Shown here piece after piece: positions 49,877-61,800 of a stretch of 64,000 nucleotides of DNA. Origin of the DNA: Oreocharis arfaki (taxonomy: Eukaryota; Chordata; Aves; Passeriformes; Paramythiidae); assembly GCA_013398015.1 (NCBI GenBank), contig VZRR01011356.1, forward strand, positions 191,984 to 255,983, written 5' to 3'. Each line of letters begins with the position of its first letter. The stretch's first letter is position 1. The position numbers were made by a program, and so were the translations under genes. The notes beneath the pieces were generated by a model. The model was not told the origin of the DNA. It saw nothing but the letters and a program-made list of their open reading frames with translations, and searched no databases.

Positions 49877-52800
49877 GATAACTTAATCTGTTCCTTTTCT
49901 CAGCAAAAGAATGAAGGAAGGATCCTGAAATGTCTTGCCAAATCTGAACTAAGTCCATTATTCTTGAGGATTTATGAAATTACTGTGTTTAAACATATGT
50001 GATACGGGGTTAAGTAACTCCTGTGCTTTGCATGTGTTTGTAAGTTTTAAAACTCATAGCTGCTAACAGTAAGTGTGATAAATTGAGAAGTGCAAAGAGC
50101 ATTGGTGGTGAGGATGTCAACATTCACTCAGGCAAGGCTTTGATTCTATAAACTTGAGTTGTGTAAGCATAAAACAAAGGCATTTGAACAGAAAGTATCA
50201 GTGATAAATGGTTACTATAGTTTAAAAATGCTGAGCACATCAAATACCTGTGGATTGTGAGTCAAAACCGAATTTCATTGTATTTCTGGTTTGCATACAC
50301 ACTTCAATAACTAATTTTCACGCTGTGATTTGATAGGGCACAGTCTTGTGCTGCAGAGACCTAATCACAGTTTTCTAGGAGAAACATGTCTGAAAAACAT
50401 GGTATTAGTCTCTTCTCTACTGCAGTGGCCAAGGGTCTTGATTATTATGGAAAGCAGCCAGTGCTTTAATAACTATGATCTCTGACATCTTAATACATAG
50501 GAACATTTCTGAGCCTGAATAAGAAATATGTTCCTAAGACTAGTTGTGGGTGGCTCTAGGTCATTTAAAACCCTAACCTAGGTGATTTTAGCAGCTTATA
50601 ATAGTGGAAAGAAAATCATCATAGTTTTGTTTGCCATTTAAAAAGTCAGAAAACAATTTGTATTTTATCTGCCTGCTTGGAGATTACTTTCTGTCTTACA
50701 AATGCTCCAAGTAATATTTAAGATAGTTAAAGCTAAAAGTTGGCCTGGTCTTTGAGTTTTCTCTGTGCCTCACGCTCCATCCTCTCAGTTTGTGTTTGCA
50801 CCTGTGCACACAGACACACATGCACACTTGTCCTGCTTAGTAAGTTACTTAAGGATAATCTAAATAATGCATTTGAGAGTCCTGAAATACTTCAGTATTA
50901 TTTCAGTAACTTTGCATTACCTCAGTGATTCCCTTTGAAGCTGTTATGGATGCAATAATCTTGAGAGGGTCTTCCTGTACTCAGGTATCACCAATGAAAC
51001 CCAGCCATTCTGGATCTCTGAAAGTCAATTATCTGCCCTCAAATAGGAAAACAGTTTGAGGGAATTGTGAAAAAGTGCTAGTTACTGATTCAATAAAATC
51101 TTGATGTTTCATCCACATAAGAAACCTCACGTTACAGGCTGTTGGACAGAAACACTTTAAATGATGAACATGGCCCCGTAGATCTTGGAGAATATGTTTG
51201 CACTATTTACTCTTTTGTTGCAATACTTTAGGAAATATGTAGATTTTCTGAGCTAAAGCAGATTTGAACACCAATCATATCACTGGACTTGTATCTCCAG
51301 GAATGAAATTAAAGTAAGCATTAACTATGTCTTATATGAGTAGAGGTAAACCAATATTCCAAAAAAAGCTGCTTCCTTGCCAGTCTTGTGTCCAAGTCTT
51401 CCTGATTTTTTGTGAATTATGCTCTTCATTGTTATTAAATATCCTATTTTTCTTAGTCTGGAGTCCTATCAACTTTCTCTCTCCAGCCATTTCTCCTGGA
51501 TTCAGAGTCCTGTCCAAATAATTGAGCAAGATAAGCCATTGGATATATATCTACACTTAAGTCAAGTTTTCACTTTTCTGACATTCTCAGTTAGTGTTTG
51601 GTATGGATGCTGTGTAACCTCTATCCTGGGAAGTTAAATAGAGATTTATCAGGAGGTACTGTCAGTGAGTAAAGTGGGAGAAGGTAAGATATGGTCACAA
51701 TAGAAGATAAATGAACTGACCGTGGCAATGAACAGATGGTAATGGTCAAGGAGAGGAAGAAACTTGTGAGGAAGGTGGAGAAAACATGAGAATGCTTTGT
51801 AATGTTCACTGTGCATCACTTTCTTTACAATACTGTTCCTTTGTGAAAGAAAGTTAAATATTTAATCTTGGGCAGATGGTGTAGGAGCCTGAACCTCACA
51901 ATGTTCCACAGGCGATCAGATACAATAGAGAGTAATACACCCGAAAAGGTGTCTTTATGAGACAATGGAAGCATCTGCTGAGCACTGATTTTTAAAAAAG
52001 AATCCCTAAATCCAGGATGAAAAGAGGTAAGAGAAAGAGTCTCTCCTGAAGGAGAAAGCAGAATAGAAAAAGAAACAGTGCTAAGAAAGCATTCTTAGGA
52101 AACACAGCATAACACAGATTTTGCCAGAGACTGACAGGTACTTTGTGGATTTATTAAAAATCATGAGTCTGTGATGGACCAAACCGCTGCAGAGCTGGTG
52201 TTCTAACTCAGGAATTCTACTTTGCTTCCCAGGTGATCAATAAATATAGATTCGATTTAGAAATATGATCTGCCTACATGCATCTTAACAGCTGATTGAC
52301 AGCCAGATATTTTTCAAAAGATTAAGTCTTCATTTAGAGACTGGGAGACTGAACTCCTTTGGCACAAACACATGAACATACTGTGTATGAGAACATATGG
52401 CTTTTCAAACTTTCATAGCAGTTTTTCCTATGGAGTTTCTCCAAAGCCTGTCAACATTTTGTTGCATGCTAAATCAATATCTTGTTTGTTTACATCTACG
52501 CTGATGCCAGGGAATGTTCCCCAGTGATGTGGGAGCCTCTAAACTGTTAGAGCAGCCTCTGGTATGCCTTTAGCTCATAACAGTTAGCACTTACAAATAA
52601 TTAATTCCTGGGCATTAGGAAGCTTATTTAGGCTTAGGAAGTTAGTGTGGGCCAGGGACTGTTCCCTGTAAGAAGTTCCCATCTCCTGTATTGGAGGATG
52701 GAAATGGGAGGTGCTGGAGCAGTGCTACAGGACAGTGATGGTATCTCAGCCAAACAACTGTCCCAAGCTCATTTAAATTACTGGTATAGATGCAGTCTTC

Positions 52801-54151
52801 AAGAATTTGAGTACTTGAAGAAAAGACAGCTATTTGTAAAGGCGAATTAATTTCAAATTTATCCCCCTCTTTTGCCAAAACTAAACTGTATTATTTAGTG
52901 TTTCTTCAATCTGTGGTATCCACAACCTAAGGGAAGCAGAGTTGTTAGTGTTTTCACCATTCTTTAAACAAACTTACATTAAGCTGAAAAGTTAAAGTAA
53001 CTTATTATATATGCAGGGGAGGCAGGGTGAGCTCTGCTAAAAGGTGGAACCATTTAACATAGAACTCCAGTGCTTCAGACAATGCTGAGTATTAAAATTA
53101 TATTTTCTACTCGTGCTCAGGAGAGAGTCTAGAAAACAGCAGCTATTTTTCTTCTTTACACAACCTATGCTCTTCCAAAGCAAATGGAAGGGAAAAGAGG
53201 GGATGGGATGGAGAGGAGGCAGTTGTTATTTTTCTCAAGATGTTTGGCATACAAAACTCCAAAGTCTAGCTCATGTATTTAATAAAACTCTGATTGTGAC
53301 TGAACTTCAGTAAAAACTCTAATTGCACATTAGTAATGCAAATATTACAGTGCTCGAGAATTTACTTGTCAACATGGATGCTTGTCTTTATATCTTTAGC
53401 TAACATAATTTGAACAATTTTAGCACAGAATCTTTACTAAAAATGCTATATGTCTTATATATCACAATACAGTGTTAGTCACGTTAGACTTTTAGATTAA
53501 ATGTAAAGAAAACCCTTTCAAAGAAATAATGAATTAGACTTTTCAAAATATTAATTATGGTGATGTTTAAATATTTGCATTTAAGCTAATCACATTTGGT
53601 TTTAAATAGAGAAGAACATTAATCAAGGAATGCATATTAGCCATCATGTTTTGATTAACAACATAAAAAATGCCTTGAAGTCAAACTGCATTTTAAGTTC
53701 TTTGGTTTAGACTAGAAGCTGATTATCAATACTGTTAAAAAGAAGCTAAAAATCAAAATGTATTCTGCCTCTAATTCCTTCTGTCGCTTTTCTTGCCTAT
53801 CTTAGGTCCTTTCAAAGCAAATGCAGCAAAGGCATAATAGTTCATGTGTTTTTCTGACTGATAAAAGAGGAAAAATCCCTCCATCTTGTTTTATGTTGCT
53901 TAAAATGCAAGTGCTTATTTTTTTCAATTCTCACAGCAGACCAGTATTCCTGCAGTGGTCTGCTAATAAGCTCACTAGTGAGTTCTGCTGAAACTCGCTT
54001 CTGTTTGAACCTGCCCTTGATGCAGGGCTGTCAGATGGAGCATGTTTATCAGGCAGATAATGATGTTTGCAGTGCAGAACATGTAGGTATATGTGTGGGC
54101 ACACAAGTGAGTATGCATATGTAACAGTGTTTCTGTAGAGTGGTTGTCTAA

Positions 54152-54207
54152 AGGAAATAAGAAAGAAAGAAAGGAAGAAAGAAAGGAAGGAAGAAAGAAA
54201 AAGAAAT
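54152..54207 (+). repeat. (GAAA)n/(GGAA)n purine tract
   Basis: A run of about 55 bases of pure purine after the first few positions, mixing GAAA and GGAA tetramers. Its minus strand gives the serine, phenylalanine and leucine-rich start of a spurious 98-codon frame. Polypurine tracts of this type can form triplex DNA and vary in length. Confidence 0.93.
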
Positions 54208-55207
54208 ACTGTTTTTTCTAAGACCACTTAATACTGCTAAGTGTAATGGATGAGCTTTCTGGCCAGGCTTTTTTTTTTTCCTAGGCCTTCAAACTGGTTA
54301 GGATTTGGCTGCAGTTGTTTTAAGAACATAATTTTTTTGATGCATCCAGTTTGTGAAATCGTCTAGCTCAAGAAATTTTCTTCCTCTGGTTCCATTTTGC
54401 AGTTGTTATTCCAATAGCCTCGTTGATGCTACTGTTTGTGGGGCACAGTCCTAAAAACTTCCTTGGCAAATGAGGCATTGATTAAGCTGTGCTGCAAGGT
54501 CTGAAGCAAAGAGCAGCTCAGATCCTCGTAGTGCCAGAAGAACGTTTGTGTAACTGCTCCACTCCCCAGCTCTGAGCAGGCTGTGTGTAGTGCCCAGCAG
54601 AACAGTGAGTCTTGGTTCTGAGGCTGGGCTTCTGAGGGTGTGGAAGTGACATGGTAGCCTAGTCCTTTTGGATACTCCTGGGACATTCTGAGAGTAAAAA
54701 TTATGCTCCAGGAAGGTCTTGCTACATCTTTCCAGTAACAAATATGAATACAGTGAGTTAGCTCTTGTTTATGCAGTCGTATACAGGCATCTCTTTACAC
54801 TGCATTTGATTATGGACATGCCACTTAGTCAAGATTTGGCTAACTTGGCCTTCTAAGAAGCAAATGGTAAACTCTCTAAAGTGCTGTGGGATTTAAACAA
54901 AACCAAAAATCTCTTCCTTCTTTTGTTTCACATAAGCAAAAATTCACCTTTCACTGGATGAAATACAGCATCCATGTGAAAAGCCAGCTCTGTTAACAGT
55001 GAGACATAGTTGCTAGTGAGGATGGTGACTGCATATTTGGGAAAAAAATTCAGAGGATCAAATTTTGTTTCCTGAATTTGTTCCTGAAAGATTTGCAAAT
55101 GTTGAAGTGTTTGCATAAAGGAAATTAAAATCACACTTTTTACTTAAAATTTCACATATGATTACTGTGTTGGTCTTTCAGAGTTTTTGTTCAAAATAAA
55201 CACATAC

Positions 55208-55243
55208 AGTAGTAATAGTAGTAGTAGTAATAATAATAATAAT
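55208..55243 (+). repeat. Compound (GTA)n/(ATA)n trinucleotide repeat
   Basis: GTA/GTAATA units pass into a pure AAT/ATA run, a compound microsatellite where one unit seems to have evolved into the other. Confidence 0.92.
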
Positions 55244-56983
55244 CTAAAAATACTTGAACTCTAGCATATATACCTACAATTTGAACTACAAAACTTCAAA
55301 ATACATCTGAGATCAAATCTTGCTCTGTCAACATACAGTTTTTCATGTTCCTTTAGTCTCAGCCTGATGAGAGTGAGCAGCTGCCTCAGCAAGATGGTGC
55401 ACCTCATGTTCTTGAGAGTGGTTTGCATGTGCTGGAGGATGGCTGTGTGGGTGGGTGATCATGTGAGTGTCTGCATGAAATCCTCACATGTGCTTGTTTG
55501 CTTTTCAGTCCTGAGGGAGAGGTACTAAGTTTTTTGTTTCCCAAGGTTTCTTCCACAAGTTTGGACTGAGATTTGGATTGCAAGTACTGCTGTCTCTCAA
55601 TATGTCAGGCAAAGATTTCTTTATCTCACGTACAGCCTAATATTACTGTTCTTTATGAACAAGTCAGTGGGAGCTCCTGGAAAACAAATACCAAAGCTAT
55701 ATGCTTGAAAGTATCATGAAATGTAATTTTGTGCAGTTGGTCACAGTCAGATACTTACAGCTTTAGATTTGGATTTATTACATCCAAAAGGTAAAGGGCA
55801 GAGGCATTCATACAGGTGTGTGAGTTGTTCATTCTGAAAAGTGACTCAGAAGCAAACTTGGGGATGTAATTACAAGACAATTCTGGTTCTTTGATTAACT
55901 GGACACAAGCAGGAGATGCTCAGATAAAAGTTGGGAGGTTAAGTTACCTCTTTTTTTGCCTGTGTTGGGATTACAAGTTTGGTGGTTTTAGGTATGTAAT
56001 TTTGTGGTTTCACAGTTTAGGACTTGAGAAACTGCACCGTGGTGGAGGAGCTCAAGGACAAGACTATTTTAGCTTCTCTGTTCTGGCAACTCTGAAATCA
56101 AAATCATCTGGTTCCACTGCTTCTTCATTCTCTAAAGGACGAATTCAGGAAAATACTATGAGCTGGCATGTACACGAGGCTGGGCTTAATAAACACAATG
56201 GTCACATCTAATTATCTTGTCCATGAAAGTTAGTAAGACTAACTATGAATGGAGCCATGGCCATAAAATTATGTAGAAAAATGTGAGCTGTATTTTATCA
56301 ATGTGTGGTTTCTTTCTGTAAAAAGCATGTAAAGTGAGGAGCCTCCAATCTGCTTGGTCTAGAGAGGAAAGAGTTGATACCAATAGTTAGGAGAGGCGTG
56401 GTTTGCAGTCACACAGCATATTCAATAGAGTTTGAAATTAAGGACTATGGACTGACAGTTGCCTCTCTATAGACAGAGGTTTGCCCTCTCCATGTCTTCC
56501 CCCACAGTTTTCCCTCTCCCTGCCTGATAAATATGATGTATAAGGTACTTACTTAAAAAGATGTTCAGACTGGAACCGTAGACAGCAAAGGAAGATCCCT
56601 TTGAGAAGTTTGTTTTGCTCATGTGTGTCCCTTATAGCAGCATTGACATAACTGGTTCCAGTGTATCATTTCTTCAGTGAAAATTCATCTGGCATAGCAA
56701 TAGTTTTTCAGGTTTTTTTGCAGAACTGGAACAGATCTTTGGGCTTTAAAGCCTTAAGGCAGTTTGGCCAAGTGGATGACTCTGGGGCTTTCCTCCCACA
56801 GTAAAAATAGCTTAAATTGATTAAAGTAAACATCTGATAGTCTGGTCGAGAAAATATGTTGTATATTATACTTCTCAAATGTTTTAAGCAGATGTAGCTC
56901 TGTTGAAGTCAGTGTTGCTGTGCCAGTTTGAACCAGCTCAGTATCTGACCAAAACATATTGCAGAATGACAGATAAAATCAAA

Positions 56984-56997
56984 ATCTCTCTCTCTCT
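56984..56997 (+). repeat. (TC)n run
   Basis: About seven TC units followed by TAGG. It resembles a polypyrimidine tract before an AG, but the sequence after it does not encode a kinase segment, so it is taken as a simple repeat. Confidence 0.8.
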
Positions 56998-58524
56998 AGG
57001 TCTAGGTTACCTTTTCAGCAATGCTTCAAGTCAGTTCAATTCTCTTTCCACCCAGATTTTTCTGCACCAAAATAGATTAATGTTCAAATTTGCAGTTTAT
57101 TAGCTGAACGCCCATGTATATCTCAGACATGTTGCTACACAGCACTGTCTAGCTGCATTTTATTTTTCAGTCCTTTGTCATAAATGAATTGACTGTGTTA
57201 TGGCTGGACAATTTACGTAAAGAGTATAGAAAGTCTATTTTTTCTGCAGTTTTAATGGGTAAGTATCTGTTTTCATATATGTTTTAATTCTTATTTGCAA
57301 ACTAAAATTGAAGGGTTGTAGTCATGTAGCGTCCAGTTTCCAGTACTCTTGTCACACATATGGACAAGGGAGTGATTTCATTTCTTTAACTGCATCAATA
57401 TGGTTAAAGCAACAAAACATGTAAACGTGAAGTGGCCTGCAGCCACAGTTTGCAGGTCTACTGATTATCAGTAACTTCCAATAGTGAAGTCAGTGAGATT
57501 TGAAGCTTCTGCATTTGTCTTTTTAGCTAAAGGGGAAAAAAACCTAAAAAATAGGTATAAGAAAGAAAATCAAAGCATCCACTATGATGCTAGGATTTTG
57601 CTTCTGCCTTGGTTTTGGCATCTTTAGAACTGACTGTGTATGAAGTGTACATGGCAACTTTAGAAATGATACAAACAAGTATACACATACAGGAATCTGA
57701 GCACAACTCTTTTGAAGTTACATTTACAGCTGTTTTTCACAGTGAGGTGCATGCATTTCTATGTGCATATATATAAAAATTACTATTGTGACTGTACTGT
57801 GAGTCTATTAAATGTCATGCACATGAGTGGAGAGGAAGCAAAACTGGGGTGGGTTTTTTGGGCTTGTTTTTAGGTTTTATGGAGTATTTTGTAAGTTTAG
57901 AACTTCTTCACGCAACTAATGCAATCACATCAGGGTAGTTGGCCATGGTGTGTACCAGTCTACAGGGCAGGATTTCCCTGCAACGAGTCTCAATGGAAAA
58001 TGTTGTTATATTCTCCAGCTGAACTGCATTTGTTGCTACCTGAGAGGCACTTAGGTCCTGTTCCAAAGGCTAAGGAAGGACTGGCCCTTCATTTCTGCAG
58101 CAGCTTACGTAGCATCTTCCTTTGTCAACTAGAGTCCTACTGAGATCAAGCATCTTCTTGGATATGAGAGGGAAAGGACTTCTATCTGGACTGAAGAACT
58201 GAAAGTTTGAGTAAATTAATTTGTCACTGCACTTTTTATTTCTGCTCATTATTTATATGTATTCTTTAAAAAATAGACTCTAATGTGGCCATCATGTTCT
58301 GTGTGCCCCTATGTGTCACAGAGACCCACGCTTCCTCTTATGCTTCCTGAGAAGCATAAAAATATGACAGTGAGGCTGTAGAGAATTGTATTTGTCACGA
58401 AGAAGAAAAAAATACTAGATTTCAGGCTTCTTTTTTTTCCCTTAGCAGTCTAAAATTACTTTAGAAATAATTGCAAAAATTTCCATTTCTGGTGATGCTC
58501 CAGTAAATGAGCTTTAGGTCGTGC

Positions 58525-58602
58525 CGGTTTGGTTTGATTTGTTTTAACAGTCTGGGGGCTTTTTTTGGTTTTGGTGTTTTGTTTTGGTTTGTTTTTTTTT
58601 CC
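58525..58602 (+). repeat. G/T-rich low-complexity tract
   Basis: GGTTTGGTTTG and TTTTGGTTTTGGTG type units ending in a T run, about 170 bases before the 58771 exon. It lies upstream of the splice branch region and is not the polypyrimidine tract itself. Confidence 0.85.
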
Positions 58603-58770
58603 TCTGTATGGCAGTTGCTTGTAGGTTAGTTTTCTTTGCTTGTCTTAGGACTTGAGCTGCAGGAGGTACATGGAAATGATGAAATTATGAAAATGGACAG
58701 TAAATGAATATTTTTTAAAAAGAAATCTTGGGTTTAGTTAAGTAACTGAATACACCTCTTTTTCTTACAG

Positions 58771-58819
58771 AACGGTTTACACAGTATGGCCCTAAAAACC
58801 TTAGACAAGCATGGAATAA
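58771..58819 (+). CDS. CDK14: CDK14 exon: ERFTQYGPKNLRQAWNK segment (partial gene)
   Basis: This 49-base exon completes the glutamate codon from the previous exon and then reads RFTQYGPKNLRQAWN. Its last two bases begin a lysine codon, if the next exon supplies the third base. The acceptor is CTCTTTTTCTTACAG and the donor is GTAAGT. From memory, human CDK14 has ERFTLYSSKNLRQAWNK here, so the differences are confined to the TQYGP part. The next expected residues (LSYVNHAEDLASKLLQ in CDK14) are not found between here and the end of the window, so the C-terminal exons must lie beyond 64000. Confidence 0.95.
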
Positions 58820-61800
58820 GTAAGTATTTTTTTTTTAATTACACTTTTGACTCTTCAAGGGTATGCAGAAGTTATCATATCTAACTTACAATGGCTCTAT
58901 TCTTTTCAAATAAACCGGATTTCTTGTTTTCTCTGTTCATGTATAAAAATTAGGAGACTTTTAAATAATATGTTTCTAATCCACTTTTGAGTGTTGTTTC
59001 CACATAATCATCCCCTCTTGCCAGGTCCATCTGGTCATTTCTGTGAGCTGCTGACCATACTGTTGCAATCTTAATTATCATGAATGAAAAACGTCAATGT
59101 AAATTCACTGCACTTTTTTTTCTCCTTTCAATGTTTCCTGAATTTGGTCACATTTACATCAGATGGACAGTGGTGCAAAAGTATTGTGCTCAAAGTCCAG
59201 AAAGGTTACCTGAGGAGCATTCAGATTGAATACCACACTACTGGCATTACTAAGTAATCATTTGTGTAAAGTTTGCTAGAAGATTTCTCAGCACATGTAA
59301 AGTCTTTGTAGATAGGATATTTGGACTGCCTGTCTTGAGCAGTTAATAGTTTTATATTTTGAAGAAAACATATAGAGCTTGAGTTGGATGATTGCAGCTA
59401 TGTCAACAACTTGTCTTACCAGAAAAACTGTTAGAATTTTTCTCCACTCTCTTTTGACCAAAAATTTTGCAACAAGGCTGAAGCCTTTGCTGCACCAGCA
59501 TTGCTGTTTTCTTTCTGGTACTAATTCAAAATTTTATTTTTGCTACCAACTGGCTGTCCTGTTGGTAGTTTACCAGGGAGTTCAAGAGATAAACCAGCAG
59601 GAGACTGTAACATCTCCAAGTTCACAACTGAAATTGAAGATACAAAATGTTTTGGTGAAGAAACTTCCTTGTTGTAAAGGAAAAAAGTTATTGAGAGAGT
59701 AGAAATTCAAATGCTTTTTCAGTATCTTAATTTATTAACAATGAACTGTGTCTGTAACTGCAAAATCCATAGCATGGTCACTTTTCCAAAATGTGAGTTT
59801 ATATTCACATTGCCATTCTATTACCTTTTTCTCTATCTGCTCCTCACCATAACCAATTGGTCCAGTGTTTTCATTTAAAAAACCCCCAAAACAACAACTT
59901 TTGAAATTGTGGTTGACTGAAGGAGGAATCTCTTAATGTAGCAGGATTGTTGTTAAAATTAGGTGTTAGTTGTTGAATGTGATACCATCAATGTTTGTCC
60001 TTTGAGTCAAAACCTGTACTTCTGTAGTGCCAGGCATCTTCCATGACCCTGTAGCTCACTTTGCAGTACTACTGGATCCTCTGTGGTTAGCAGTAACTTC
60101 CCAATTCCTGCAATGAGAAATAAAGCTGGCACTGAAACCAGTTCAGGCCTCCACAAAGGTTAAGTGTCACCAGCCTGTGTTAATTGACTTTCAATAACCT
60201 ATAGAAGAGTTCCTGGCTTGTCCAGTTCAATCTAGGAGCCTAATTTGGTCACTTTCGTGGACGAGTCCATCTCCTGTTTACTGCAGAGGGATCAACAGGA
60301 AGATTAGCTCCACTTATATTTGGCTTTTGTAAATATCTCAGATTATTTTGCCAATTGCGATCCTTGCAGGCATCTTAAAATATTTGACTCTACCTCAATC
60401 TTACTGCTTGGAATGCAATTCAATTTCCTGAAAGTCACAGCTTTCCTTTTAAAAATTAAGTCACTATAATTATCTGTATTCTGTCCTTTTACCATTAAAA
60501 AAATGCAAGTTGATTTTTTCTTTAAAAGTAGTTAATGAAATCAAAAAGCTTGGAAGAAGCAATTATATTACAACATAGGCAATTAGATCTGGATTGGGAA
60601 AGAATGACAAGGAAACTAATATTGATTTGAATGTGTTTGCTTGGAGGCATATATTTGGCCAAGTAATGTGAATTGATACTGGCATGCCATTCCATCCATC
60701 CTGCAGGCCTGGACTGAAGTGTTTTTTCTGTATTTTAACAGCAGTTAGCCTATTAAAATACAGCAGTTATATATTAATAAGTACAATAATTGGTTTGAAT
60801 TTGAAAAAGTTGCTATCTTATATTTCCTTTGAGACCATTGCATGAAATTTCTCTTTTCATAAAATACAAAAAAAAGAACAAAACCCAGTTTGCTTTAAAC
60901 AGCTTCAGTCTCTGAGATTTCGTAATTGACACAAGTTCTGATCACATTGCAGGCTGACTCAAAAAAGACCAGAGCTTTTTCAATTCTATGAAGCCTCTTC
61001 AAAAATATTTATACATTTTCAATGCTCTGTGCATAAAGGATTTGCAATTTTTCAGCATAAATGAAGGGATTGAAAGCAATGACAATACACAGAGTTCGGT
61101 GCCTCCTATGCGTATTTCTACTATAATAGGAAATATTCAGTGCCTCAAAATTATGTATCATTTACATTTGAAATGTAAAGGGCTTTTTCTTTTTCCAGTG
61201 TAAATCTTTATCTGTGTGCTGTATGAGAGTGCTGTTTGCTTGCACAGCTGTAGTTAAGGATGTATAAACATTTCCGTTATAGACATCATATTTCCCAGGG
61301 GTTTATAATCCAGCTGTAAAACTTAACACGTGGATAGACTGATTCATTCTAGAAATTTTCTTTCTTTCTTACCATGTTTCAAAAAGCAGCAACCTCCAGT
61401 CTTAAATTAAAAAACCTTCTTAACTTCCTGACTTAATTTGTGGAAGATTTTTGGTGACACAGAAAATGTCACATACGTAATTGTTCTAAGGGCAATGAAC
61501 ATGAGACCTGAGATGGGGAGAAAACATACAGCTGTTTGTTTTTAAATATGCATTGGTTTTGGTACAGATTTACTTCCTCTCAACATCTTAGTAGCTTCGA
61601 AAGATACACCTTAAAGAACAACTTTTATGGTCTTGTAAGGTCTTTTCATGTATGCTTAAACATCTCTTGAGGTGAAGTCCCATCACTGTATTTTATAGGG
61701 GAGAAATTGCAATACAAAAAAAACCCAAAAAACCCCAAACAAGCAACCAAACAAAAAACCACAAAAAAAACCCCACCAACAATTTTCACACAGAAACTGC

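Larger units (their letters stand above)
47496..58770 (+). other. CDK14: CDK14 intron of about 11.3 kb
   Basis: The intron runs from donor GTAGGT to acceptor CTTACAG and splits a glutamate codon after its first base. It contains a 12-G run with a pyrimidine tract, an AT-rich dinucleotide patch near 48060-48110, a short GA repeat (48232-48245), a CR1 tail (49815-49876), a GAAA/GGAA tract (54152-54207), a GTA/ATA repeat (55208-55243) and a short TC run (56984-56997). Confidence 0.93.

Noticed and set aside
56984..57020. TC run followed by AG, considered as a splice acceptor
   Set aside because: No downstream frame encodes a CDK14 segment, and the neighbouring exons already join in phase without it.
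14886..58819. Assignment to CDK15, CDK16-18 or CDK5 instead of CDK14
   Set aside because: The combination IQGVAAFPGMKDIQDQLERIF and NLRQAWNK fits CDK14; as I recall these paralogues, their wording differs in the same segments.
14886..58819. A processed CDK14 pseudogene
   Set aside because: The coding segments are separated by introns with consensus splice sites, phases are intact and no stop codons interrupt them.
59379..59702. 107-codon open frame in the last intron, checked as a possible further CDK14 exon
   Set aside because: It bears no resemblance to the remaining CDK14 C-terminus and is not bounded by plausible splice sites in phase with the lysine codon.
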